Part shown: in pieces, positions 1-6,477 of the stretch
Layout of the letters: each line of letters opens with the position of its first letter
Numbering within the stretch: the first letter of the stretch is position 1
From: CAYZFD01 sp964477735
GTDB lineage: Bacteria; Bacteroidota; Bacteroidia; Flavobacteriales; Flavobacteriaceae
Assembly (NCBI GenBank): GCA_964477735.1
Contig: CAYZFD010000059.1
Coordinates: 1-7,944 of the forward strand
Reading direction: 5' to 3'
DNA length: 7,944 bases
Program-made: the position numbers and the translations under genes
Notes under the pieces: generated by a model
What the model saw: only the letters and a program-made list of their open reading frames with translations
Database searches by the model: none
Told to the model about the DNA's origin: nothing

Positions 1-634
1 TCTAACAGCCACCATAGCATGGGGAAACCGCAAAAGTATCATACATTCAGCAAATTTGATGATGGCACAACTTCACGAATCTCCACATGATTTTATTTTG
101 CAGGCCAAGGCAAAAGATTTTGATCAACTAGAAGGGGTGGTGCATCGCACATTTCAAGCGGTTGACTTTCGTTTTTTCCTTAAGAGCTTAAAACGAATCT
201 ACGAAACCAAGGGTGGGTTAGAAACTGCTCTAAGGCCTAATGCCAGTGCTGATAACTATTTTGAGACACTGCATCATTTCCATCAGCTATTTTTTGAAGA
301 TAAGCACCAAAAAAGAACTCGCAAACATTTGGCAGATCCCCTTCGTGGTTCGGCAGCAAAAAGAATGCATATGTTTTTGAGATGGATGGTTAGGAAAGAT
401 CATGCTGGGGTGGACTTTGGAATTTGGAACAGCCACTCCCCTAGCCAGCTGTCATGCCCCTTAGATGTGCACACAGGAAATGTAGCCAGAGCATTGGGTT
501 TAATTAACAGAAAACAAAACGATGCTAAAGCACTACAAGAGCTCGACCTATCTTTAAGAAAATTTGATTCCAAAGACCCTGTTCGCTATGACTTTGCCTT
601 GTTTGGACTTGGAGTTTTTGAAAAATTTACTTAA
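1..634 (+). CDS. DUF2400 / TIGR02757 family protein, 5'-truncated by window edge
   Basis: The reading frame is open from the first complete codon (base 2) to the TAA at 632-634. That gives 210 visible residues, and the start lies outside the window. The TTG at 56 and ATGs at 59 and 62 are not the start, because the codons before them read TATIAWGNRKSI, a typical N-terminal motif of this family. I recall family members being about 250-260 residues, so roughly 40-50 residues are missing. Other family-like segments are LADPLRGSAAKRMHMFLRWM (about residues 110-129), CPLDVHTGNVARALGL (152-167) and a C-terminal FGLGVFEKF. There is no signal peptide or membrane helix, so it is probably cytosolic. 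The biochemical role is not established to my knowledge. The PLDVHTGNVARALGL stretch looks like the helix carrying the catalytic Asp in HhH-GPD DNA glycosylases; that is inference only. The next gene starts 24 bases downstream on the same strand and may be co-transcribed. Confidence 0.9.
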   Translation, partial: LTATIAWGNRKSIIHSANLMMAQLHESPHDFILQAKAKDFDQLEGVVHRTFQAVDFRFFLKSLKRIYETKGGLETALRPNASADNYFETLHHFHQLFFEDKHQKRTRKHLADPLRGSAAKRMHMFLRWMVRKDHAGVDFGIWNSHSPSQLSCPLDVHTGNVARALGLINRKQNDAKALQELDLSLRKFDSKDPVRYDFALFGLGVFEKFT

Positions 635-658
635 ATTACTAACCTTTAAAACTTTATC

Positions 659-1102
659 ATGAACGCCACCAAAATTATTTTTTCTAGCAAAAAAGATCCC
701 CTGTTTTTCCTATTCATTTTGTGTTTTTTGTCTTTTAGCCTGTTTCTCTTATTTAAATTAGACTCAAATTTTTTAAATTCTGAAACACTTGCCCCTTTTA
801 TCATTGTAGTTTCATCAAATCTGCTCCTTTTTTGGTTATTTTTTGGAACCTTTTACATCATCAAAAACAACCATATTCATTTTCGATCTGGACCATTTTT
901 TGGAAAAATATCCTGCCAAAATATTAGAAAAATCGTTTCAGGAAAAACCTTATGGGTAGGCTACAGACCTGCCACTGCCAGAAAAGGATTGATTATTTAT
1001 TACAATAAATTTGACGAAATCTACTTTAGTCCAAAAAACCAAACAGAATTTATTGAGCTGTTAACACAACTCAATCCCAACATTATAGTTGAATCTACCT
1101 AA
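659..1102 (+). CDS. Small membrane protein with bacterial PH-like (bPH_4 / DUF1200) domain
   Basis: This 147-residue protein has two hydrophobic helices, about residues 14-34 and 45-68, joined by a short polar loop. A soluble domain follows, about residues 69-142. The soluble part carries the pattern I associate with the bPH_4 (formerly DUF1200) family: HIHFRSGPFFGKI, then an I-x-x-I-R-K-I strand, then a RKGLIIYY...DEIYFSPKN strand, and a closing FIELLTQLNPNI helix. The layout suggests an inner-membrane hairpin with a small PH-like beta domain in the cytoplasm. No enzymatic function is known for this family, and the ligand or partner cannot be told from sequence. The ATG at 659 is the natural start, 24 bases after the DUF2400 stop, with no clear Shine-Dalgarno, as is usual in flavobacteria. 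A hairpin terminator follows the stop codon almost immediately. Confidence 0.75.
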   Translation: MNATKIIFSSKKDPLFFLFILCFLSFSLFLLFKLDSNFLNSETLAPFIIVVSSNLLLFWLFFGTFYIIKNNHIHFRSGPFFGKISCQNIRKIVSGKTLWVGYRPATARKGLIIYYNKFDEIYFSPKNQTEFIELLTQLNPNIIVEST

Positions 1103-1105
1103 AAA

Positions 1106-1131
1106 AAACCAAGTGCAAACACACTTGGTTT
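1106..1131. terminator. Bidirectional intrinsic terminator
   Basis: A perfect 10-bp stem, AAACCAAGTG (1106-1115) pairing with CACTTGGTTT (1122-1131), has a 6-base loop. On the plus strand it is followed by TCCTTTT and would end the DUF2400/bPH transcript. On the minus strand it runs into eight T residues (A-run at 1101-1108), an even better terminator tract. It could also be the terminator of a lost minus-strand tRNA copy whose 3' fragment lies right next to it. Confidence 0.85.
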
Positions 1132-1132
1132 C

Positions 1133-1154
1133 CTTTTACGGAGAAAGAGGGATT
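1133..1154 (-). repeat. tRNA-Ser 3'-end fragment (decayed copy or attachment-site-like repeat)
   Basis: Bases 1133-1154 match 1243-1264 at 21 of 22 positions, offset by exactly 110 bp. The second copy is the 3' end of the intact tRNA-Ser gene: the 3' side of the T arm, the acceptor 3' strand and the discriminator, plus a few flanking bases. Identity stops abruptly at 1155, and no T loop, anticodon arm or 5' acceptor strand can be found. This is therefore a fragment, not a functional tRNA. As in the intact gene, a terminator hairpin sits directly on its 3' side (minus-strand sense). It may be the remnant of a tandem tRNA copy or of integration at the tRNA 3' end. Confidence 0.7.
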
Positions 1155-1212
1155 ATTTAATGATCCCAAAAGGAAATCCTGGACAATCATAAATGATTGA
1201 CCGCCTAAAAGC
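1155..1212. other. Unexplained short spacer with small dyads
   Basis: This spacer lies between the tRNA 3' fragment and the tRNA-Ser terminator. It holds three small inverted repeats: GGGATTA/TGATCCC (1149-1155 with 1161-1167, one G-T pair), AGGA/TCCT (1171-1174 with 1177-1180), and CAATCAT/ATGATTG (1184-1190 with 1193-1199). I see no coding sequence, no TAnnTTTG box and no recognisable RNA family. It could be the eroded body of a second tRNA or simply non-coding spacer. Confidence 0.35.
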
Positions 1213-1240
1213 AAAAAACCCACAACATAAGTTGTGGGTT
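1213..1240 (-). terminator. Intrinsic terminator of tRNA-Ser
   Basis: A perfect 10-bp stem, AACCCACAAC (1217-1226) and GTTGTGGGTT (1231-1240), has a 4-base ATAA loop. On the minus strand it is followed by a T run (A-run at 1213-1218). It lies 8 bases past the tRNA discriminator, so it ends the tRNA-Ser transcript. Confidence 0.9.
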
Positions 1241-1248
1241 CTCTTTTG

Positions 1249-1333
1249 CGGAGAAAGAGGGATTCGAACCCCCGGAGGTGTGACCCTCAACAGTTTTCAA
1301 GACTGCCGCATTCGACCACTCTGCCATTTCTCC
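1249..1333 (-). tRNA. tRNA-Ser (anticodon UGA)
   Basis: Read on the minus strand, this 85-nt sequence folds as a class II tRNA. The acceptor stem is GGAGAAA (5' end at 1333) with UUUCUCC (1250-1256). The D arm contains AGUGGUCGAAU. The anticodon stem GCAGU/ACUGU holds the loop CUUGAAA, giving anticodon UGA. A long variable arm (GAGGGUCACACCUC) and a T arm GGGGG-UUCGAAU-CCCUC follow. The discriminator base is G (1249), as expected for serine. CCA is not encoded (the next bases are CAA), so it must be added after transcription. It decodes UCN serine codons, mainly UCA. The gene has its own promoter box and terminator and lies 45 bp beyond the aconitase stop on the same strand. Confidence 0.97.
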
Positions 1334-1343
1334 TTTGCGGTTG

Positions 1344-1351
1344 CAAATATA
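1344..1351 (-). promoter_or_regulatory. Putative tRNA-Ser promoter -7 box
   Basis: On the minus strand the sequence reads TATATTTG followed by CAACCGC, a full match to the Bacteroidota -7 consensus TAnnTTTG. It lies 10 bases from the mature tRNA 5' end, so transcription would begin a few bases before the tRNA. No good -33 TTG is present at the expected spacing; the nearest TTTTG is only 11 bases upstream. Confidence 0.6.
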
Positions 1352-1378
1352 ATGGCTTTTTTCAAAATATTAGTGAGG

Positions 1379-3643
1379 TTAGGCGTTTTGTTTTTTAATT
1401 AAATTTAATGCCGAACCTTCTTTAAACCACTCTATTTGCTGTGCATTGTAAGTATGATTGGCCATGATTTTGTCCGAACTACCATCTGCATGAATCAATT
1501 CAATGGTGAGTGGTTTTCCTGGCGCAAAGTCAACCAAATCAATCAAGTTGATGGTATCATCTTCTTGAATCAAATCATAATCAGTTTCGTTTGCAAAAGT
1601 TAACCCAAGCATACCTTGTTTTTTAAGGTTGGTTTCGTGAATACGAGCGAACGACTTCACCAACACTACTCGAACCCCTAAGTGGCGAGGCTCCATGGCG
1701 GCATGTTCTCTAGACGATCCTTCACCATAATTGTGATCTCCTACCACAATAGTGTCAATACCGGCAGCTTTATAGGCTCTTTGAGTGTCTGGGACAGCTC
1801 CATATTCACCCGACAATTGATTTTTCACAAAATTGGTTTGCTCATTAAAAGCATTCACCGCTCCAATCAAGCAATTGTTTGAGATGTTATCAAGATGACC
1901 CCTATACCTTAGCCACGGACCAGCCATTGAGATATGATCGGTGGTGCATTTGCCTTTTGCTTTGATGAGCAATTTAGCTCCAGTAATGTTTTGACCGTTC
2001 CAAGGTTTAAAAGGATCGAGTAATTGCAATCTGTCTGAGCCTGGATTCACAACCACCGAAACTTGAGATCCATCTGCCACAGGTTCAATATAGCCATTGT
2101 CTTCATAAGCGAATCCTTGGCTAGGCAGTTCAACGCCTGTTGGGGGGTCTAATTTCACTTCCTGGCCATCTTGATTGATGAGTGTGTCATTTACAGGATC
2201 AAAATCCAAGCGACCTGAGATTGCTAAAGCTGCCACCATTTCTGGCGAAGCAACAAATGCGTGGGTATTAGGGTTTCCGTCTGCTCGTTTGGCAAAATTT
2301 CGATTGAAGGAATGTACAATAGAATTTTTTTCTTGTTTGTCTGCACCCTCTCGAGCCCATTGCCCAATACAAGGGCCACAAGCATTGGTGAAAATTTTAG
2401 CATTAAGGTCTTCGAATATGCTTAATAATCCATCTCTCTCGGCAGTGTAGCGCACTTGTTCTGAGCCAGGGTTGATTCCGAACTCGGCTTTAGTGGTGAG
2501 TTTTTTATCCACAGCTTGCTTGGCAATCGAAGCTGCTCTAGATAAATCCTCATAAGAGGAATTGGTACAAGAGCCTATAAGTCCCCACTCTACTTTGAGT
2601 GGCCACCCATTGGTTGCGGCTTTTTCACGCATTTCTGAAATGGGTGTAGCCAGATCAGGTGTAAAAGGGCCGTTTAGATGCGGTCGAAGTTGATCCAAAT
2701 CAATCTCGATAACTTCATCGAAATATTTTTCTGGGTTGGCATATACTTCAGGGTCAGCCGTTAAGTGCTCTTTCACGGCATTGGCTGCATCGGCAACATC
2801 AGCACGTCCTGTGGCACGTAAATATCGCTCCATGGAAGCGTCATAGCCAAAAGTTGAGGTTGTAGCACCAACTTCTGCACCCATGTTGCAAATGGTTCCT
2901 TTTCCAGTACACGACATGGATTGAGCGCCGTCTCCAAAGTATTCGATAATGGCACCCGTTCCTCCCTTAACAGTTAGAATTCCTGCCACTTTTAATATCA
3001 CATCCTTGGGTGCTGTCCATCCATTAAGTTTTCCTGTTAGTTTAACACCAATAAGTTTGGGAAACTTAAGTTCCCAGGGCATGTCCGCCATGACATCAAC
3101 GGCGTCGGCACCACCCACGCCAATGGCCACCATTCCCAAACCACCAGCGTTGACGGTGTGAGAATCTGTGCCAATCATCATTCCACCTGGAAAAGCATAA
3201 TTTTCTAGGACTACTTGGTGAATTATTCCGGCACCTGGCTTCCAAAATCCAATTCCATATTTGTTCGAAACTGATTCTAAGAAATTAAAAACCTCTGCAC
3301 TGGTTGAATTCGCAGATTTTAAATCGGTTGCAGCTCCTTCTTTAGCCTGAATGAGGTGATCGCAATGTACTGTAGTGGGCACAGCAACTTTAGATTTTCC
3401 AGCTTGCATAAACTGAAGCAAAGCCATTTGAGCGGTGGCATCTTGACAAGCAATACGGTCGGGCGCAAAATCTACATAATCTATACCACGCTCAAATGAT
3501 TTATTTGGTGTTCCATCCCATAAATGGGCGTAAAGAATTTTTTCAGAAAGAGTTAATGGACGACCCACCAATTGGCGTGCAGCGTTTACTTTGTTCGGTA
3601 ATTGCGCATAAAGGCGCTGAATCATTTCTATGTCAAATGCCAT
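1379..3643 (-). CDS. acn: Aconitate hydratase (mitochondrial-type aconitase)
   Basis: This cytosolic TCA-cycle [4Fe-4S] enzyme interconverts citrate and isocitrate through cis-aconitate. The 754-residue length fits the mitochondrial-type aconitases rather than the AcnA/IRP (about 890) or AcnB (about 860) forms. The cluster cysteines are in GSCTNSSYEDL (Cys359) and ACGPCIGQW (Cys422, Cys425). Active-site segments include CDHLI (Asp95, His96), GTDSHT (158-163), FNRNFAKR (Arg448, Arg453), YRGHLDNIS (Arg581) and GEGSSREHAA (Ser643, Ser644, Arg645). These track the pig enzyme numbering with a +1 offset over most of the protein. All key residues I can place are present, so it should be active. The ATG at 3643 (MAFDIEMI) is preferred: an upstream in-frame TTG at 3667 would add eight residues (MGTKKNKL) not expected in the family. 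The tRNA-Ser promoter lies just past the stop and no acn terminator is visible, so read-through into the tRNA is possible. Confidence 0.97.
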   Translation of the reverse strand: MAFDIEMIQRLYAQLPNKVNAARQLVGRPLTLSEKILYAHLWDGTPNKSFERGIDYVDFAPDRIACQDATAQMALLQFMQAGKSKVAVPTTVHCDHLIQAKEGAATDLKSANSTSAEVFNFLESVSNKYGIGFWKPGAGIIHQVVLENYAFPGGMMIGTDSHTVNAGGLGMVAIGVGGADAVDVMADMPWELKFPKLIGVKLTGKLNGWTAPKDVILKVAGILTVKGGTGAIIEYFGDGAQSMSCTGKGTICNMGAEVGATTSTFGYDASMERYLRATGRADVADAANAVKEHLTADPEVYANPEKYFDEVIEIDLDQLRPHLNGPFTPDLATPISEMREKAATNGWPLKVEWGLIGSCTNSSYEDLSRAASIAKQAVDKKLTTKAEFGINPGSEQVRYTAERDGLLSIFEDLNAKIFTNACGPCIGQWAREGADKQEKNSIVHSFNRNFAKRADGNPNTHAFVASPEMVAALAISGRLDFDPVNDTLINQDGQEVKLDPPTGVELPSQGFAYEDNGYIEPVADGSQVSVVVNPGSDRLQLLDPFKPWNGQNITGAKLLIKAKGKCTTDHISMAGPWLRYRGHLDNISNNCLIGAVNAFNEQTNFVKNQLSGEYGAVPDTQRAYKAAGIDTIVVGDHNYGEGSSREHAAMEPRHLGVRVVLVKSFARIHETNLKKQGMLGLTFANETDYDLIQEDDTINLIDLVDFAPGKPLTIELIHADGSSDKIMANHTYNAQQIEWFKEGSALNLIKKQNA

Positions 3644-3664
3644 CAGTTTGTTTTTTTTGGTGCC

Positions 3665-3672
3665 CAAAAATA
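3665..3672 (-). promoter_or_regulatory. Possible acn promoter -7 box
   Basis: The minus strand reads TATTTTTG, matching TAnnTTTG, 21 bases before the preferred acn ATG. Transcription from it would give a leader of roughly 15 bases. A TTG lies 13 bases upstream, shorter than the usual spacing, so the -33 element is poor. The surrounding DNA is very AT-rich, and chance matches are likely. Confidence 0.35.
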
Positions 3673-3742
3673 ATGATTATTCACGCAAGAAAAGCACGAA
3701 GCTTAATATTTTAGCCTATCGTTAGAAAAAAACAAAAAATCA

Positions 3743-3779
3743 AAACCCCAGCTATTGAATATTCAATAAGTTGGGGTTT
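3743..3779 (-). terminator. Strong hairpin terminator of the metal operon
   Basis: The outer stem is AAACCCCAGCT (3743-3753) with AGTTGGGGTTT (3769-3779), including one G-T pair. After a one-base bulge (3768) it continues into the inner self-complementary ATTGAAT/ATTCAAT (3754-3767). On the minus strand it is followed by TTTTGATTTTTTG, a U-rich tract suited to intrinsic termination. It lies about 35 bases past the HMA gene stop and upstream of acn, so it isolates acn from the operon. Confidence 0.85.
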
Positions 3780-3814
3780 AAAAAATCATCTTCTTAGTTT
3801 GAAGTGAAGAAAGC

Positions 3815-4183
3815 TTAATGATTTTTCATGTTGTGTGGGTTTTCTTCACTATTGTATTGACAGCAAAGTGGGAGTTGAGCATATACGTCTTTTGGCGCCT
3901 TGTATTGGCCTGCATCATGACCAGTTTGTGAAATGCTTTGGGCAATAGAATCTAGCGAAACTTTCCTGCTGTCGTAAATAAGCTTTAAATTGTTGGAAGG
4001 AATGTCCCATTGGGCAAGTTTTACACCCTTTATGTTTAAAGCTTCTTTTTCTATGCGTTTTTTACACATTTCACAAACGCCCTTAACGTTTAGGTTGTCT
4101 GTTTTGTTTTTAACATTTTTTTGGGCAAAACAACTTGTTGTTGTAAACAACCCAAGGATCAATAAAATCAGATATTTTTTCAT
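3815..4183 (-). CDS. Secreted heavy-metal-associated (HMA) domain protein
   Basis: This 122-residue protein begins with a signal peptide (MKKYLILLILGLFTTTSCFA), with likely cleavage before Gln21. An HMA-like ferredoxin fold follows, about residues 30-95. Its metal site is CEMCKKRIE (Cys37, Cys40), a variant of the GMTCxxC loop of copper chaperones. Later family-like segments are LKLIYDSRKVSLDSIAQSI and TGHDAGQY. The tail has an unusual LPLCCQY (Cys107, Cys108) and ends in HNMKNH, both plausible extra soft-metal ligands. TTSC resembles a lipobox but lacks the usual Leu at -3, so a periplasmic soluble protein is favoured. Its start lies 11 bases past the TonB receptor stop, so it is almost certainly co-transcribed with it. 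The likely role is binding copper or a similar ion in the periplasm, passing it on or sensing it. The family call is firm; the metal is inferred. Confidence 0.88.
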   Translation of the reverse strand: MKKYLILLILGLFTTTSCFAQKNVKNKTDNLNVKGVCEMCKKRIEKEALNIKGVKLAQWDIPSNNLKLIYDSRKVSLDSIAQSISQTGHDAGQYKAPKDVYAQLPLCCQYNSEENPHNMKNH

Positions 4184-4194
4184 TTTATTCTTAT

Positions 4195-6420
4195 TTAATT
4201 TATTCGAAAACGTAAACCAGCATATACCATACTTCCAAAAATGGGTGCATAGACAAAAGAGGTGTCAAAATCTGTACCAAATGGATCCTCTAAGCCAGCA
4301 ATAGCTTTGTCGATTTGGTAGTTTCCAAGATTTTCTCCGCCTAAATACACTTCAAAAGTAGGAGAAAAAACATAAGTAGCCTGAGCATTAAGCAACATAT
4401 ATGAAGGTGCGTATGGGTTTGATGATGGATAAAGCACCGAAGGTGGTAGTCGTTGTTGATCAATCCAGTTCCATGTAGCATCGAATCGCCATTGTTGTCC
4501 CCTGTCGTTTAGACTGGTTTCATAATCCATGTTTGCAAAAAACCTGTTTTTAGGTTGTAGTGGCTGTTGCTTTAAGCCAGATTTGAATTGTGTTTTAACC
4601 TGATAATTTTTATATGAAAATCGAATGTTGGCGTTTTCGCTAAGAGCTTGGTTAAACTCGATTTGTAGATTTTTAGCATAACTTTTACCCGATAGATTGT
4701 AGAATGAAACTTCACCTTTTGTTTCCCAGTCCACGACCAGTTTGTTAGAAAAATTGGTGTAGTAATAATCAACAGTGAGGTCACCGCTTTTTCCAGAAAT
4801 GCTAAACTTCTTTGTATAGCTGAGTCCAAAATTCCAGGCTTTTTCTGAATCAAAATCATAAAGAGATGTAGTGGCGTTTTCAAGTAAAATTTTTCGCCCC
4901 GATAAAAAAACAGCTTGGTTTTCTGCAAATGGATTGGCCATTTTGCGACCATTGCCAACCGAAAACCTTAAAATGTTGTTTGGCCAAGGGGTGTAGCGAA
5001 GGTGCAAACGGGAAGTGATGAAGTTTCCTAGGTTATTATGTGAATCGGCACGAAGACCAATCAACAAATTGATTTTGTCTAGGTTGTCATAATTGTATTC
5101 AAAAAATGCACCTACTCCCCTATCCCTACGAGCATAATCAACATTTAATGCCCCTTCTTTATAGTTGTCGGAGGTGAATTGAATTCCTGTTTTAAATTTG
5201 TTTTTGGTATTCGATAGTATAGAATTAAAAATGAGATTTGTGAACAAACTTTGGTGTGAAATACTATAATCTTTTAGCCCCAAATAAGTACTTTGGTCAT
5301 GACTGCTATAAGAGGATTGAAAGCCTATGCTTTGGTAGGGTTTTTCGGGATATACATAACCAACTTTAAACGAGGTGTCTAATCGGTTGGTATTGATTTC
5401 ACCACCCCAAACTGTTGTAGAATTTTTATCCTTTTCAGGGTTAAAATTCAACTGTCCAACTTGCTTGGTATCATCCATGTAACGCACATTCAAAAAGCTT
5501 ACGAATCCTTTTTCAGAATCTGTATATTGCCAGCGATTCAACACATTAATTTGCTGGGCCAACGGAAGGTCTAAAAAACCATCTTGATTGACGTCGTTTT
5601 TCCTATTTCTCAAATTTCCGTGAACGAACAAGCCTGTGCTCCATTTCTCATTCAAGGTTTTTGAGGTGTGAACATTGGCTTCTAATCGGCCATTGGCAGC
5701 GCCATACAAGTTCACAAATAAGGGTTCATTCCTTTGAGGCTTATATAATTCGGTGTTAATTTGACCCGAAATACTCTCATAACCATTCACAACGCTTCCT
5801 GGACCTTTTGTAATTTGGATACTTTCTATCCAAGTCCCAGGAGTAAAAGTAAGCCCATAGGCCTGAGAAGCACCACGAACCATTGGTATATTTTCTTCGG
5901 TGATTAAAAGATAGGGACTGGTTAGTCCTAACATCTGAATTTGCTTGGTTCCTGTAAGTGCGTCGGAAATATTAACATCTATAGACGGATTGGTTTCAAA
6001 GCTTTCAGATAAATTGCAACAGGCGGCCTTGAGCAATTCTGCGCTATTTACAGTGAATACGTTGGCCGCAGCATATGTTGATTTCTGAACTGCTTTTCGT
6101 CTTTTACTAACGACCACTTCATCAAGCGTATCATCTTGACTTGCTGTCATCATAATGTGCAGTTTTTTATCGTCTACAACATCTATTTGAAGTGTTTCAA
6201 ATCCAACATAACTCACAACCAAAGGGGTTTTTTCTGGAGGCCAATTTAAGACAAAAGCGCCGTCAATGTCGGTTGTAGTGCCAATCTCTGTCCCTTGCCA
6301 GTAGACACTTGCGCCCACAAGTGGCTGGTGTTGTCCTTGCTCCGCATACATGACCTCGCCAGAGATTTGTTGCGCATGTATAAAACCGATGCAAAGCATC
6401 AGTGGAAATATAATTTTCAT
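4195..6420 (-). CDS. TonB-dependent outer-membrane receptor, probable metal (copper-type) receptor
   Basis: This 741-residue protein has a signal peptide cleaved near Ala16 (FIHA|QQ). A carboxypeptidase-regulatory-like beta domain follows (about 18-92, with GEVMYAEQGQHQPLVGASVYW and GTTTDIDGAFVL). A TonB-box-like LDEVVVSKRR is at 99-108, and the plug domain spans about 115-225 (KQIQMLGLTSPYLLITE, IQITKGPGSVVNGYESISGQI). A beta-barrel runs to a C-terminal VYAGLRFRIN strand. The plug begins with AACCNLSESFETNPSIDV (Cys134, Cys135), which I recognise from Bacteroidota receptors encoded beside HMA-domain proteins. Import would be driven by TonB/ExbBD encoded elsewhere. There is no SusD partner, which argues against glycan uptake. 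It sits between the HYC_CC_PP-type gene (57 bases upstream) and the HMA gene (11 bases downstream). Copper or another soft metal, or a chelate of one, is the likely substrate, inferred from neighbours and the Cys pair. Confidence 0.92.
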   Translation of the reverse strand: MKIIFPLMLCIGFIHAQQISGEVMYAEQGQHQPLVGASVYWQGTEIGTTTDIDGAFVLNWPPEKTPLVVSYVGFETLQIDVVDDKKLHIMMTASQDDTLDEVVVSKRRKAVQKSTYAAANVFTVNSAELLKAACCNLSESFETNPSIDVNISDALTGTKQIQMLGLTSPYLLITEENIPMVRGASQAYGLTFTPGTWIESIQITKGPGSVVNGYESISGQINTELYKPQRNEPLFVNLYGAANGRLEANVHTSKTLNEKWSTGLFVHGNLRNRKNDVNQDGFLDLPLAQQINVLNRWQYTDSEKGFVSFLNVRYMDDTKQVGQLNFNPEKDKNSTTVWGGEINTNRLDTSFKVGYVYPEKPYQSIGFQSSYSSHDQSTYLGLKDYSISHQSLFTNLIFNSILSNTKNKFKTGIQFTSDNYKEGALNVDYARRDRGVGAFFEYNYDNLDKINLLIGLRADSHNNLGNFITSRLHLRYTPWPNNILRFSVGNGRKMANPFAENQAVFLSGRKILLENATTSLYDFDSEKAWNFGLSYTKKFSISGKSGDLTVDYYYTNFSNKLVVDWETKGEVSFYNLSGKSYAKNLQIEFNQALSENANIRFSYKNYQVKTQFKSGLKQQPLQPKNRFFANMDYETSLNDRGQQWRFDATWNWIDQQRLPPSVLYPSSNPYAPSYMLLNAQATYVFSPTFEVYLGGENLGNYQIDKAIAGLEDPFGTDFDTSFVYAPIFGSMVYAGLRFRIN

Positions 6421-6477
6421 GAGTATCTATTTAATGATTTAACTTTTTTTAAGGGTATACTTGAAAAAAAGTCATCA

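Noticed and set aside
1193..1402. Plus-strand ORF of 69 codons containing CGERGIRTPGG
   Set aside because: It is a translation of the antisense of tRNA-Ser(UGA) and its terminator. The GERGIRTPG-type peptide is a well-known false protein arising from tRNA-Ser genes.
1682..3161. Several plus- and minus-strand ORFs of 60-91 codons inside acn
   Set aside because: They overlap a full-length, well-conserved enzyme in other frames and have no family-like sequence or promoter context.
3644..3667. Eight-residue N-terminal extension of aconitase from a TTG start
   Set aside because: The added MGTKKNKL does not fit the family, whose start is the MAFDIEM-type sequence at 3643. The extension would also overlap the candidate -7 box.
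4117..4134. Possible lipobox (TTSC) in the HMA protein signal peptide
   Set aside because: The -3 position is Thr rather than Leu/Val/Ile, and a good signal peptidase I site (CFA|Q) lies three residues later.
4572..4958. Minus-strand 128-codon ORF inside the TonB receptor
   Set aside because: It is an out-of-frame shadow of the beta-barrel coding sequence with no recognisable domain.
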